The notes beneath the pieces are model-generated. The model did not search any database and was not told the DNA's origin. It worked only from the letters and a program-made list of their open reading frames with translations. Positions 8,101 to 17,208 of a stretch of 64,000 nt of DNA are shown piece by piece; positions within the stretch are counted from its first letter, which is position 1; every line of letters starts with the position of its first letter. Origin of the DNA: Nocardiopsis dassonvillei_B (GTDB taxonomy: Bacteria > Actinomycetota > Actinomycetes > Streptosporangiales > Streptosporangiaceae). Location of the stretch: assembly GCF_964273065.1 (NCBI RefSeq), contig NZ_OZ186815.1, positions 6,324,001 through 6,388,000 on the forward strand, in the 5' to 3' direction. Position numbers and translations under genes: made by a program.

Positions 8101-11100
8101 GCGCCGGCCCCGCGGACCTCGACGGGCACCTGCGGGCCCTGCTGCCCGCGACCATGGTCCCCGCCGTCCTGGAGGCCCTTCCGGAGATCCCGCTCACCCC
8201 CAACGGCAAACCCGACCGCGCCGCACTGGCGCGCCTGCTGCGCGACCGCGTCGCCGGCGCCCCGGACCCGGGCGACCCGCCCCGGGGGGAGCGCGAGCGC
8301 GAGGCGGCCGCCCTCTGGTCCGACCTGCTGGGGGTGGACTCCGTCTCCCGCACCTCCTCCTTCTTCGCCCTGGGCGGCGACTCCCTGCTCGCCACCCGGC
8401 TGGTGGCAGCACTGCGGGAGCGGGGGTACGCCGGCGCGGCCGTCACCGACCTGTTCGTCCACCCGGTCCTGGCCGACTTCGCCGCCTCCCTGCCGGAGAG
8501 GGGGGAGGCGGACCGGCGGCGGACCATCGAGCACGACCCCGCCTCCCGGTACGAGCCCTTCCCCCCGACCGGGGTGCAGCGGGCCTACCTCACCGGCCGC
8601 GACCCCGCGTTCACGCTGGGCGGCGTGGGCACCTACCACTACACCGAGTTCGACGGCGCCGACGTGGACCTGGAGCGCCTCGAGCGTGCGCTGGACCGGC
8701 TCGTCGCCCGCCACGACATGCTCCGCGCCGTCTTCGGTGAGGACGGCGACCAGCGCGTCCTGCCCCAGGTCCCCCCGGTGCGCATCCCGGTGGAGGAGGC
8801 CGGACCGGGCGATCCGGGACCGGCGCTCGACGCCTTCTTCGAGACCATGTCCCACCGGGTCCTGGACCCCGCCCGCTGGCCGCTGTTCGACGTCCGCGCG
8901 CTGCGCTACACCCTGGAGGGGAACGAGCGGGTGCGGCTGGGAGTCGGCCTGGACTACCTCGTCCTGGACGCCCTCAGCATCATGACCCTCTACACCGAAC
9001 TGGACCTGCTGTACCGCGACCCCGACGCGGCCCTGGAACCGGTGGACGTCACCTTCCGCGACTACGTCACCGGGGTCTCCGACGACCCGGAGCGGCGGGA
9101 GCGGGCCCGCGGCTACTGGCGGGAGCGGGTGCGCGACCTGCCCCCCGCCCCGGACCTGCCCCTGGCCGCCGACCCCGCGCGGATCCGCGAGCCCCGGTTC
9201 ACCCGCCGCGCCGACCACCTGTCCCCCGGGGAGTGGCGGGCGCTGACCGGCCTGGCCCGCTCCTCGGGGATCACCCCCTCGACCCTGCTCCTGGCCTGCT
9301 ACGGCGAGGTCCTCTCCGCCTGGAGCGGCCGGACCGCCCTCAGCCTCACCCTCACCCTGTTCAACCGGCGCGACGCGCACCCCCACATCGGCCGCGTCCT
9401 GGGCGACTTCACCTCCCTGGCCCTGACCTCCTACCACCGCGAGCCGGGACAGGACCCGCTGGCCGCCGCCCGCGCGCTCCAGCGCAGGCTGGGGGAGGAC
9501 CTGGACCACCGAGAGGTCTCCGCCGAGGAGGTCCTGCGGGAGCTGACCCGCCGGGACGGCACCGCCCAGGCCGGGGTGCCGGTGGTGTTCACCGGCTCCG
9601 TGGGCGTGGGCGAGGGGGTCTCCCTGGACCTGTCGCCCGAGTTCCCCGCCCGGGTGCGGGGGCTGTCCCAGTCCCCGCAGGTCCACCTGGACAACCAGGT
9701 CCTCGAACGCGAGGGCGGTCTCGACGTGTACTGGGACGCGGTGGAGGAGCTGTTCCGCCCCGGCGTCCTGGACGGCATGTTCGCCGCCTACCTGGACCTG
9801 CTGCGCGGCCTGGCCCGCGGCGGCGCGCAGGCCTGGCCGGAGCTGGTCGCCGACCCGCTGCCCACAGCCCAGGCCCGGGTCCGGGCCTCCATGAACGACA
9901 CCGGCGGCCCCCGCCCGGTGGGAGCGCTCCACGACGCCTTCTTCTCCGGGGCCCGCGAACGGGCCGACGACCCCGCCCTCATCACCGCCGACGGTGTCCT
10001 CACCCACGCCGAGACCGCCGAGCGCGCCCTGCGGATCGGGGCCGGGCTCCGAGCCCGCGGCGTGCGCCCCGGGGACGCCGTCGGCGTCCACCTGCCCAAG
10101 GGCGCCGACCAGGTCTGCGCCGTGCTGGGGGTGCTGGCGGCCGGGGCCGCGTACGTTCCCGTCGGGACCGGCCAGCCCCCGCTGCGCCGCGCACGCGTGC
10201 ACGCCGCGGCGCGCACGGTCCTGACGATCGGAGCCGACGAGGCCGCCGGGCGCTCCGTGGAGGTCGCCGACCTGACGGAGTCCGCCCCGCTGGACGCCCC
10301 CCTGCCCGCCGCCCCGGGCGCGACCGCCTACGTCGTCTTCACCTCGGGGTCCACCGGCGACCCCAAGGGGGTGGAGATCACCCACGGGGCGGCCCTGAAC
10401 ACCGTCGCGGAGATCAACGACCGCTACCGCGTCGGGCCCGGCGACCGGGTCCTGGCCCTGTCGGCCCTCGACTTCGACCTCTCGGTCTACGACGTGTTCG
10501 GGCTGCTCGGCGCGGGCGGGGCCCTGGTCGTCCCGCAGGAGGAGGAGCGCCGGGACGCCCGGCGGTGGCTGGAGCTGTGCGCCGAGCACCGGGTGACGGT
10601 GTGGAACACCGTGCCCGCACTGCTGGACATGCTGCTCCTGGCGGCCGAGGGCGCCGAGCCGCCCGGTTCCCTGCGACTGGCCCTGGTCTCCGGCGACTGG
10701 GTCGGCACCGACCTGTCCCGGCGGCTGCGCACCGCCAACGGCGGCCGCACCCACCTGGTCGCCCTGGGCGGCGCCACCGAGGCGTCCATCTGGTCCAACG
10801 CCTTCGACGGCGGGCACGCCCCCCGGGGCTGGCCGTCGGTCCCCTACGGCACCCCGCTGCGCAACCAGCGCTACCGGGTCGTGGACCCCCACGGCCGGGA
10901 CTGCCCCGACTGGGTGCCGGGGGAGCTGTGGATCGGCGGCGCCGGGGTGGCCCGCGGGTACCGGGGCGACCCCGAGCGCACCGCGGCCCGTTTCGTCACC
11001 GCCGGCGGCGAGCGGTGGTACCGCACCGGGGACCTGGGCCGGTACCGCTCCGAGGGCCTGCTGGAGTTCCTGGGCCGCACCGACCGGCAGGTCAAGGTCG

Positions 11101-11660
11101 GCGGCCACCGGCTCGAACCCGGCGAGGTCGAGGCCGCGCTCGAGGACCACCCGGCGGTGCGCCGGGCGGCGGTGGTGGCGGTGGGGGACCGCGCCTCCCG
11201 GAGGCTCACGGCCTTCGTGGTCGCCGAGGGCCGCACACCCTCCCACGGCGACCTCACCGCCCACCTGGCCCGCCGGCTGCCCGCCCACGCCGTCCCCGGC
11301 ACCGTGCGCGTCCTGGAGGACATCCCGCTCACGCCCAACGGCAAGGTCGACGCCGCCGCACTGGCGTCCCTGGCCGAACACGACGCCCCGGCCCCGGGCG
11401 CGCCGCCCGCCGACGACACCGAGAAGCGGATCGCCCGCGTGTGGGAGGAGGTGCTCGGCGTTCCGGTGGACGACCGGGAGGCCAACTTCTTCGCCCTGGG
11501 CGGCAGCAGCCTCCTGGCCATCCGCATGATCACCACCCTGCGCCGGGAGTCGGCCGGGGAGATCTCCACCCGCTCCTTCCTGGCCGTCCCCACCCTCGCC
11601 GCACTCGCCGACCAGGTCCGCGCCGCCGGGCCGGCCGACCTGCAGACCGGCGTCATCTGA
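5109..11660 (+). CDS. NRPS 1: ArCP-Cy-A-T-Cy-A-T
   Basis: About 2183 aa. Domains: ArCP (residues ~10-77, DHGLDSL, Ser39), Cy1 (~98-520, DMIVAD at 229-234 in place of HHxxxDG), A1 (~556-1035), T1 (GGDSL, Ser1092), Cy2 (~1150-1580, DYLVLD at 1282-1287), A2 (~1607-2080) and T2 (GGSSL, Ser2134). My manual specificity code for A2 is DLYNLSLIW, the cysteine code. A1 reads DMFNLGLVH, which I cannot assign, although a Cy partner implies Cys, Ser or Thr. So the enzyme takes the aryl starter and adds two cyclised residues. GTG 5109 is chosen over ATG 5076/5091 and TTG 5067 because GGAGGGG lies just upstream and the earlier starts crowd the Zur box. It is the first gene of a coupled operon reaching 30854. 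Confidence 0.92.
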   Translation: MSHRGAEEACVIVREQVARILGTDGFTDTDDLFDHGLDSLGLIRLVGQWREEGHDVTFEDLVTAPTLADWTSLLERAERTADAAPAPAAAPAAGGGPFPMATMQHAYWVGRGDEQPLGGVAAHFYTEFDGRGVDPGRLSAALDAVVDRHPMLRARFDGDGLQRIAPAGTGTGLTVHDLRAAAPEEAGRTLDRLRGENTHRRMDVAAGHVLDVALSLLPGDRTRLHVDLDMIVADALSLRVLLDDLLAAYEGRDLPPLDYDFARYLSDRRRDSGAVERARAWWHERLRDLPPAPELPTVVDASRPTPAGSPLARSTRLHHRLTPERTRMLSDRARAAGVTPAAALAAAFAEVLGAWSASPAFTLNLPLFDRAPLHPDVDRLIGDFSGSVLLSVDTSDAVPFADRARTVRHDLHAAVDHGAYGGVEVLRDLARLDGGSMTPMPVVYTSAIGLGPLFGEAVQNAFGAPVHIISQGPQVWLDAQVTELDGGLLLNWDLRENAFAPGTAEAAFDAYRGLVESLIDDPGAWSRPFRPRVPAVLDGTRATPAADLPAPAPRTLHERFFEHARTAPGAVALISPEGKETTYGELAERALRIAGAVADAAPAGEAVALCLPRGTDQVAALLGILAAGCAYLPVGGHQPPARRRAILERGAPALLLSDDPAVLADTDLPALTLAQALAGPAAEPRPTAPDAPAYVLFTSGSTGAPKGVEVPHRAAAHTVDILNALLDAGPRDRTLALAEIDFDMSVFDLFAPLSSGGAAVLVDSGDRRDAAGWAGAAERAGATLLNCVPTLLDMLLTAVESGLAAAPPLRAVLLGGDRVGTDLPGRLRAIAPGSRFLALGGMTEAAVHSTLLEVDEPDPAWSHVPWGRPLPGVRCRVVDTQGRDRPDLVPGELWVGGAGLARGYRGAPATTADRFVHADGRRWYRTGDAARHLPDGSLEFLGRLDHQVKVNGVRIETGEVEAALTAHPGVASAAALVLPGPVPVLAAAVVPVPDAAGGAGPADLDGHLRALLPATMVPAVLEALPEIPLTPNGKPDRAALARLLRDRVAGAPDPGDPPRGEREREAAALWSDLLGVDSVSRTSSFFALGGDSLLATRLVAALRERGYAGAAVTDLFVHPVLADFAASLPERGEADRRRTIEHDPASRYEPFPPTGVQRAYLTGRDPAFTLGGVGTYHYTEFDGADVDLERLERALDRLVARHDMLRAVFGEDGDQRVLPQVPPVRIPVEEAGPGDPGPALDAFFETMSHRVLDPARWPLFDVRALRYTLEGNERVRLGVGLDYLVLDALSIMTLYTELDLLYRDPDAALEPVDVTFRDYVTGVSDDPERRERARGYWRERVRDLPPAPDLPLAADPARIREPRFTRRADHLSPGEWRALTGLARSSGITPSTLLLACYGEVLSAWSGRTALSLTLTLFNRRDAHPHIGRVLGDFTSLALTSYHREPGQDPLAAARALQRRLGEDLDHREVSAEEVLRELTRRDGTAQAGVPVVFTGSVGVGEGVSLDLSPEFPARVRGLSQSPQVHLDNQVLEREGGLDVYWDAVEELFRPGVLDGMFAAYLDLLRGLARGGAQAWPELVADPLPTAQARVRASMNDTGGPRPVGALHDAFFSGARERADDPALITADGVLTHAETAERALRIGAGLRARGVRPGDAVGVHLPKGADQVCAVLGVLAAGAAYVPVGTGQPPLRRARVHAAARTVLTIGADEAAGRSVEVADLTESAPLDAPLPAAPGATAYVVFTSGSTGDPKGVEITHGAALNTVAEINDRYRVGPGDRVLALSALDFDLSVYDVFGLLGAGGALVVPQEEERRDARRWLELCAEHRVTVWNTVPALLDMLLLAAEGAEPPGSLRLALVSGDWVGTDLSRRLRTANGGRTHLVALGGATEASIWSNAFDGGHAPRGWPSVPYGTPLRNQRYRVVDPHGRDCPDWVPGELWIGGAGVARGYRGDPERTAARFVTAGGERWYRTGDLGRYRSEGLLEFLGRTDRQVKVGGHRLEPGEVEAALEDHPAVRRAAVVAVGDRASRRLTAFVVAEGRTPSHGDLTAHLARRLPAHAVPGTVRVLEDIPLTPNGKVDAAALASLAEHDAPAPGAPPADDTEKRIARVWEEVLGVPVDDREANFFALGGSSLLAIRMITTLRRESAGEISTRSFLAVPTLAALADQVRAAGPADLQTGVI

Positions 11661-11715
11661 CCCCGCCCCCACCCGACCGGGGACCGCATCCCCGGACCCC
11701 TGAGGAGAAGACACC

Positions 11716-14700
11716 GTGCAGCCCACCCCCGCCAGCCCCGAAGACCTGCGCGCCCTGCTCGACGAACTCCGGGCGGACGGCGTCCACCTGTGGGCCGACG
11801 CCGGGCGCGTCCACTTCCGCGCGCCCTCGGGCACCCTCACCGACGAGCGGCGCGCGCTCCTGCGGGAGCACCGCGACGCGGTCCTGGCCCTGCTGGAGGA
11901 GCCGGCCGTACCGGCCCTGGTACCCGATCCCGCGTCACGCCACGAGCCCTTCCCCCTGACCGACGTCCAGGGCGCCTACCTGGTCGGCCGGGGATCGGCC
12001 TACGACTACGGCGGGGTGGCCTGCCACGCCTACGCCGAGCTGGAGTTCGACGACCTGGACCCCGACCGGCTCCGCACGGCGTGGAACGCCCTGGTGGAAC
12101 GGCACGACATGCTGCGCGCCGTGGTCTCCCCCGAGGGCCACCAGGAGGTCCTGCCCAAGGCCCCCGGCGAGTCCCTCACCGTCACCGACGTGGGCGCGGC
12201 CGACCCCCGCCCCCACGTCGAACGGGTCCGGGAGCGGCTGCGCGACCTGGTCCCCGACCCCTCGTCCTGGCCGCTGGTGCGCCTGCACCTGACCCGCGGG
12301 TCCGGCCCGGCGGTCCTGCACCTGTCCGTCGACCTGCTCGTCGCCGACCACACGAGCGTGCGCCTGCTCCTGGAGGAGCTGCGCGCGCTCTACGAGGACC
12401 CCTCCCTCGAGCTCCCCGCCCTGGAGGCGACCTTCCGGGACCACGTCCTGGCGCAGCGGGCGCTGCGCGACGGCGCCGGGTACCACCGGGACCGCGCCTA
12501 CTGGACGGACCGCGCGGACGCACTCCCCCCGGCGCCCGAACTCCCCCTGGCCGACCACGCCGCCGACGCCTCGGCGCGGTTCACCCGGCTGTCCGCCCGC
12601 CTGGAACCCGAGGTGTGGGAGGCACTGCGCGCCCGCGCCGCGGAGCGGGGCCTGACCCCCTCCGCAGTCACCCTGGCCGCCTACGCCGAGGTCGTCGGCC
12701 TGTGGTCGCGCCGGCCCGACTTCACCCTCAACCTGCCGGTGCCCCGGCGCCCCGCCGCCCACCCGGACCTGGACCGCGTCGTCGGTGACTTCACCTCGCT
12801 GACCCTGCTGGCGGTGCGGGCCGACGACGGCGCCACCTTCACCGAGCGCGCGGCCGCCCGCCAGGCCCGGCTCATCGAGGACCTGGACCACGGCCTGTAC
12901 TCGGGCAACGAGCTGCTGGCCGAGCTGTCCCGGCGCCGGGACGAGGCGGCCGTGCTGATGCCGGTGGTCTTCACCGGCGCGCTGGGCGCCGACGACGGGG
13001 AGGCCGACCCCGGCGCCTGGGCCGCCCGCGAGGTGTACGGGCTGTCCCAGACCCCGCAGGTGTGGGTGGACTGCCAGGTCTCCCTGAACGGCGGCGCCCT
13101 GGCGATGCGCTGGGACGTCCGCGAGGGGGTGCTCTGCGAGGGCGTCGCGGAGGACGCCTTCCGCGCCTACCACGACCTGCTGCGCCGCCTGGCCGGATCC
13201 GACGCCGCCTGGGACGCGGCGGACCCGGTCCCGCTGCCCGCCGAGCAGGTGTTCGTGCGGACCCGGGCCAACTCCACCGAGGGGCCGCTGCCCGACGCGC
13301 TGCTCCACGAGAACGCCCTCGCCCGCGCCCTGGAGACCCCCGACGCCCCGGCCGTGCTGCACGGCGGCGGCGTGCTCTCGCACGGGGGGCTGTGGCGGCG
13401 CGCCTCCGGCACGGCGGCCCTGCTGCGCGACGCCGGCGCCCGGCCGGGCGACCGCGTGGCCATCGTCATGGACAAGGGCCCCGAGCAGGTCGTCGCCGCC
13501 TACGCCGCGCTGCTGGCCGGAGCGGTCTACGTCCCGGTCGACACCACCCAGCCCGCCGCGCGCCGCCGCGCCATCCTGGGCGACGCCGGGGTCCGGCACG
13601 TCCTCACCCAGTCCTGGCTGGCCGCCATCGGCGACTGGGACGCGGACACGGCCGTCATCGAGGTCGACACCGCCCCCGAGGGCACCGCCCCGACCTCCCT
13701 CCCCGAGCGGCCGGTCTCCCCGGACGACCCGGCCTACGTCATCTACACCTCCGGCTCCACCGGCACCCCCAAGGGCGTGGTCATCGCGCACCGCGCCGCC
13801 CTCAACACCGTCGAGGACGTCGACCGCCGCTTCTCCGTGGGCCCCGACGACCGGGTGCTGGGCCTGGCGGCCCTGGGCTTCGACCTGTCCGTCTACGACC
13901 TCTTCGGCCCCCTGGGGCGGGGCGGGGCGATCGTGCTCCCCGACGCCGAGCGGCGGGGCGACCCCTCGCACTGGGCCGAGCTGGCCCGCGAGCACGGGGT
14001 CACCCTGTGGAACTCCGTGCCCGCGCAGATGGGCATGCTCGCCGACTACCTGGCCACGGCCCCGGACAGGGCCCCCGAGAGCCTGCGGGTGGCGCTGCTC
14101 TCCGGCGACTGGATCCCCCTCACCCTGCCCGAGCGGGTCCGCGCCCACCTGCCCGGCACCGAGCTGTACGGCTTCGGCGGGGCCACCGAGGGCTCCATCT
14201 GGTCCATCCACCACCGCATCGGCGAGACGGACCCGTCCTGGCCGAGCATCCCCTACGGCCGCCCCCTCACCAACCAGACCTTCCACGTGCTCGACGAGCG
14301 CATGCGCGACCGGCCCGACTGGGTCGCCGGGGAGCTCTACATCGGCGGCGCCGGCGTCGCCACGGGCTACCTGAACGACGAGGCCCGCACCATCGAGCGC
14401 TTCGTCTCCCACCCCCGCACCGGTGAGCGGCTGTACCGCACCGGCGACCTGGGCCGGTACCGGCCCGGCGGCGACATCGAGTTCCTCGGCCGGGAGGACG
14501 ACCAGGTCAAGATCCGGGGCCACCGGGTCGAGCTCGCCGAGATCGAGGCGGCGGTGCTGTCCCACCCGGCCGTGGCCTCCGCGGCCGTCCTGGCCGTGGG
14601 CGACCGCCGGGACCGGCGCCTGGCCGGCTTCGTGGAGACGGCCGTGCGCGCGACGGGTCCGCACGCCGCCGTGGAGGAGGCCGTCGCCGACGCCGCCCGC

Positions 14701-17208
14701 GCCGCGGTCGACGGGGCCACGGCCGGACTGGACCGCGCCGACCTCGACGCCTTCCTGGACCGGATGCGCACCACGGCACTGGAGGCGATCACCCTCACCC
14801 TGACCGGGGCGGGCCTGTTCCGGGGCTCGGCCCACACCGCCGCCGAGGCCGCCCGCGCGCTGGGGGCGGACCGCAGGCACCACCGGCTGGTCCGCCGCTG
14901 GCTGGAGGCGCTCGCCGACGCCGGCCGCCTCACCCGCGACGGCGACGCCTTCCGCACCCCGGTCCCGGTCACCCGCGAGGAGCACGCCCGGGGCTGGGAG
15001 GAACTGGCCGCACTGGAGGCCCGCGTCGACTACGGCACCGAGGTCCTGGACTACATGCGCGCCTGCTCCGAGCGGCTGCCCGAACTCCTGCGCGGAGACC
15101 TGGACGTGCGCACCCTGCTCTTCCCCGGTGCCGCGCTGGACACCGCCGGCGCCGCCTACCGCGACAACCTCGCCATCCGCCACCTCAACGCCTCCGCCGC
15201 CGCGGCGCTCGCCGAGATCGCGCGCCGCCGCACCGGCGACACGCCCCTGCGGGTCCTGGAGGTCGGCGCCGGGGTGGGCGGCACCACCGAGGCCGTCGTC
15301 CACGCCCTGGCCGGGCACGCCGTCGACTACCGGTTCACGGACCTGTCGCCGTTCTTCCTCACCGAGGCCAGGGAGAGGTTCGCCGACTTCCCGTGGGTGT
15401 CCTTCGGCCTGTTCGACCTCGACCGGGACCCCCGGTCCCAGGGGCGGGAACCCAACTCCTTCGACGTGGTCGTGGCGGCCAACGTCCTGCACAACGCCGT
15501 CAGCGCCGACACCGCACTGGCCCGCCTCGGGGAGATGCTCGTCCCCGGCGGCCACCTGCTCTTCATCGAGACCACCCTCGAACACGACCCGGCCCTGCTG
15601 GTCTCCATGGAGTTCATGGAGGGCCTGGGCGGGGGCCACCGGGACGCCCGCACCGACGACGACCGGACCTTCCTGGACCGCGCCCAGTGGGCGGACTCCC
15701 TGGAGCGCGCCGGGGCGGCGCTCCCGCTCGTGCTCCCCGACGCCGCCGACCCGCTCTCGGGGACCGGGCAGACCCTGTACCTGACCCGGCTCAAGACGGA
15801 CCGGGCCCCGGTCGGCCCGGACGAGCTGACCCGCCACACCGCCGCGCGCCTGCCGGACTACATGGTGCCCGCCCGGTGGCGGATCCTGGACTCGCTGCCG
15901 CTGACCGGCAACGGCAAGGTCGACCGCGCCGCCCTGGTCCGCGACCTGCCCCGGGAGGAGGGCGCGACGGCGGTGGAGACCCGGTCCGCCGAACCCGCCG
16001 ACGACCTGGAGCGCGCCCTGGCCGCGCTGTGGGCCGAGCTCCTGGAGCGGGCGCGGGTGGGCCGCGACGACGACTTCTTCGACCTGGGCGGCGACTCCCT
16101 GCTGGTCGCCCGGATGGTGGGGCGCCTGGGCGAGGTCCTGCCCGGCACCGGCGACGACATCGAGTGGGAGGTCGTGCTGCGCCACATGCTGCGCACGCCG
16201 ACCGTCGCGGGCCTGGCCTCCTACCTGCGCGACCTCTCCGGACAGAGGGACGCCGCCCCCACGGGCATCGCCGACCCGTACGTGCCCCTCAACGGCCCGG
16301 GCGGCGGCACGGTCACCGCCCTCGTCCACGCCGGAACGGGCACGCTCATCCCCTACCGGGCCCTCATCACCGAGATCCGCCGCCGCGCCGCCGGGCGGAG
16401 CACGCTGGTCGGCCTGGAACTTCCCGACGTTCCCGCTTTCCTGGCGGCCGACCCGGCCACGGTCATCGAGAAGTGGGCGGCCGACTACGCGCGGGCGCTG
16501 CTGGAGCGCGGCGGCGACCGCTTCCACGTGGTGGGCTACTGCCTGGGCGGGCTCATCGCCACCGAGGTCGCCCGCACCCTCACCGAGGCCGGGGCCGAGG
16601 TCGCCTCGCTCACCGCGATCAGCACGCACCGCCCGCCGTTCCGGCTCGACGACGAGCTCATCTCCGAGTACGCCTTCGCCGTCATGATGGGCATCGACCC
16701 GGTCTCCGTCGGGTTCCCCGCCGACGAGAACCGGGTGTCGGCCGCCTCGGACCTGCTGCTGGAGGCCACCCCCGGGCTGCTCCCGGACGGTGCCATCGGC
16801 CGGCTGGAGGGGGAGTACGCCGACGTCGCCGCGTGCTTCCGCGCCCTGGCCGAGGTGCCGCGCGAGGTGCGCACGGCACGCATGTGCGCGGCCGTCCCGC
16901 CCTCGGCGGGCACCTACGAGCCCGAGGCGCTGGACGAGATGTTCCGCATCTTCCGCCAGAGCGTGTTCTCCATCTCCCGCTACGAGCCGCAGCCCTACGC
17001 GGGCGACGTCACCTTCGTCCGGCACGGCGGCGCCTACCCCTTCCCCGGGAACAAGGAGAGCGTCACCGCCTACTGGGAGCGGCTGGTCCTGGGCGAGCTC
17101 TCGGTCGTGGACGTCCCCGGCGACCACTTCGGGATGCTGTCGGTGCCCTACGCGCCCGGGATCCTCAGGCACCTGGACACCGTCACCGGCGGGGACGTGA
17201 TCCGGTGA
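11716..17208 (+). CDS. NRPS 2: docking-Cy-A(MT)-T-TE
   Basis: 1830 aa. Domains: a TubC-like N-terminal docking segment (~8-62), Cy3 (~77-500, DLLVAD at 206-211), A3 (from ~529), a methyltransferase inserted in A3 between motifs A8 and A10 (~975-1362; SAM motif LEVGAGVGGTTEAV), T3 (GGDSL, Ser1461) and TE (~1519-1830). The A3 code reads DLYNLSFIW, close to the cysteine code. The embedded MT position matches pyochelin/yersiniabactin synthetases, where such domains methylate the ring nitrogen or carbon. The TE elbow is GYCLGG with Cys1609 in the usual Ser position. The GTG start follows GAGGAGAAG. It should add a third, methylated thiazoline/thiazolidine and release the chain. Confidence 0.92.
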   Translation: MQPTPASPEDLRALLDELRADGVHLWADAGRVHFRAPSGTLTDERRALLREHRDAVLALLEEPAVPALVPDPASRHEPFPLTDVQGAYLVGRGSAYDYGGVACHAYAELEFDDLDPDRLRTAWNALVERHDMLRAVVSPEGHQEVLPKAPGESLTVTDVGAADPRPHVERVRERLRDLVPDPSSWPLVRLHLTRGSGPAVLHLSVDLLVADHTSVRLLLEELRALYEDPSLELPALEATFRDHVLAQRALRDGAGYHRDRAYWTDRADALPPAPELPLADHAADASARFTRLSARLEPEVWEALRARAAERGLTPSAVTLAAYAEVVGLWSRRPDFTLNLPVPRRPAAHPDLDRVVGDFTSLTLLAVRADDGATFTERAAARQARLIEDLDHGLYSGNELLAELSRRRDEAAVLMPVVFTGALGADDGEADPGAWAAREVYGLSQTPQVWVDCQVSLNGGALAMRWDVREGVLCEGVAEDAFRAYHDLLRRLAGSDAAWDAADPVPLPAEQVFVRTRANSTEGPLPDALLHENALARALETPDAPAVLHGGGVLSHGGLWRRASGTAALLRDAGARPGDRVAIVMDKGPEQVVAAYAALLAGAVYVPVDTTQPAARRRAILGDAGVRHVLTQSWLAAIGDWDADTAVIEVDTAPEGTAPTSLPERPVSPDDPAYVIYTSGSTGTPKGVVIAHRAALNTVEDVDRRFSVGPDDRVLGLAALGFDLSVYDLFGPLGRGGAIVLPDAERRGDPSHWAELAREHGVTLWNSVPAQMGMLADYLATAPDRAPESLRVALLSGDWIPLTLPERVRAHLPGTELYGFGGATEGSIWSIHHRIGETDPSWPSIPYGRPLTNQTFHVLDERMRDRPDWVAGELYIGGAGVATGYLNDEARTIERFVSHPRTGERLYRTGDLGRYRPGGDIEFLGREDDQVKIRGHRVELAEIEAAVLSHPAVASAAVLAVGDRRDRRLAGFVETAVRATGPHAAVEEAVADAARAAVDGATAGLDRADLDAFLDRMRTTALEAITLTLTGAGLFRGSAHTAAEAARALGADRRHHRLVRRWLEALADAGRLTRDGDAFRTPVPVTREEHARGWEELAALEARVDYGTEVLDYMRACSERLPELLRGDLDVRTLLFPGAALDTAGAAYRDNLAIRHLNASAAAALAEIARRRTGDTPLRVLEVGAGVGGTTEAVVHALAGHAVDYRFTDLSPFFLTEARERFADFPWVSFGLFDLDRDPRSQGREPNSFDVVVAANVLHNAVSADTALARLGEMLVPGGHLLFIETTLEHDPALLVSMEFMEGLGGGHRDARTDDDRTFLDRAQWADSLERAGAALPLVLPDAADPLSGTGQTLYLTRLKTDRAPVGPDELTRHTAARLPDYMVPARWRILDSLPLTGNGKVDRAALVRDLPREEGATAVETRSAEPADDLERALAALWAELLERARVGRDDDFFDLGGDSLLVARMVGRLGEVLPGTGDDIEWEVVLRHMLRTPTVAGLASYLRDLSGQRDAAPTGIADPYVPLNGPGGGTVTALVHAGTGTLIPYRALITEIRRRAAGRSTLVGLELPDVPAFLAADPATVIEKWAADYARALLERGGDRFHVVGYCLGGLIATEVARTLTEAGAEVASLTAISTHRPPFRLDDELISEYAFAVMMGIDPVSVGFPADENRVSAASDLLLEATPGLLPDGAIGRLEGEYADVAACFRALAEVPREVRTARMCAAVPPSAGTYEPEALDEMFRIFRQSVFSISRYEPQPYAGDVTFVRHGGAYPFPGNKESVTAYWERLVLGELSVVDVPGDHFGMLSVPYAPGILRHLDTVTGGDVIR

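Noticed and set aside
4835..8740. 1301-codon plus-strand frame overlapping the ligase and NRPS1
   Set aside because: Arg/Pro/Gly-rich translation typical of an out-of-frame reading of a GC-rich gene; it crosses the divergent promoter and Zur box.
6831..11840. Long minus-strand open frames opposite the NRPS genes (here 1669 codons; also 1745 codons at 11935-17172)
   Set aside because: They are mirror frames of the NRPS codon bias, rich in Gly/Gln/Val/Ala/Arg without any domain, and conflict with clear Cy-A-T domain coding on the plus strand.
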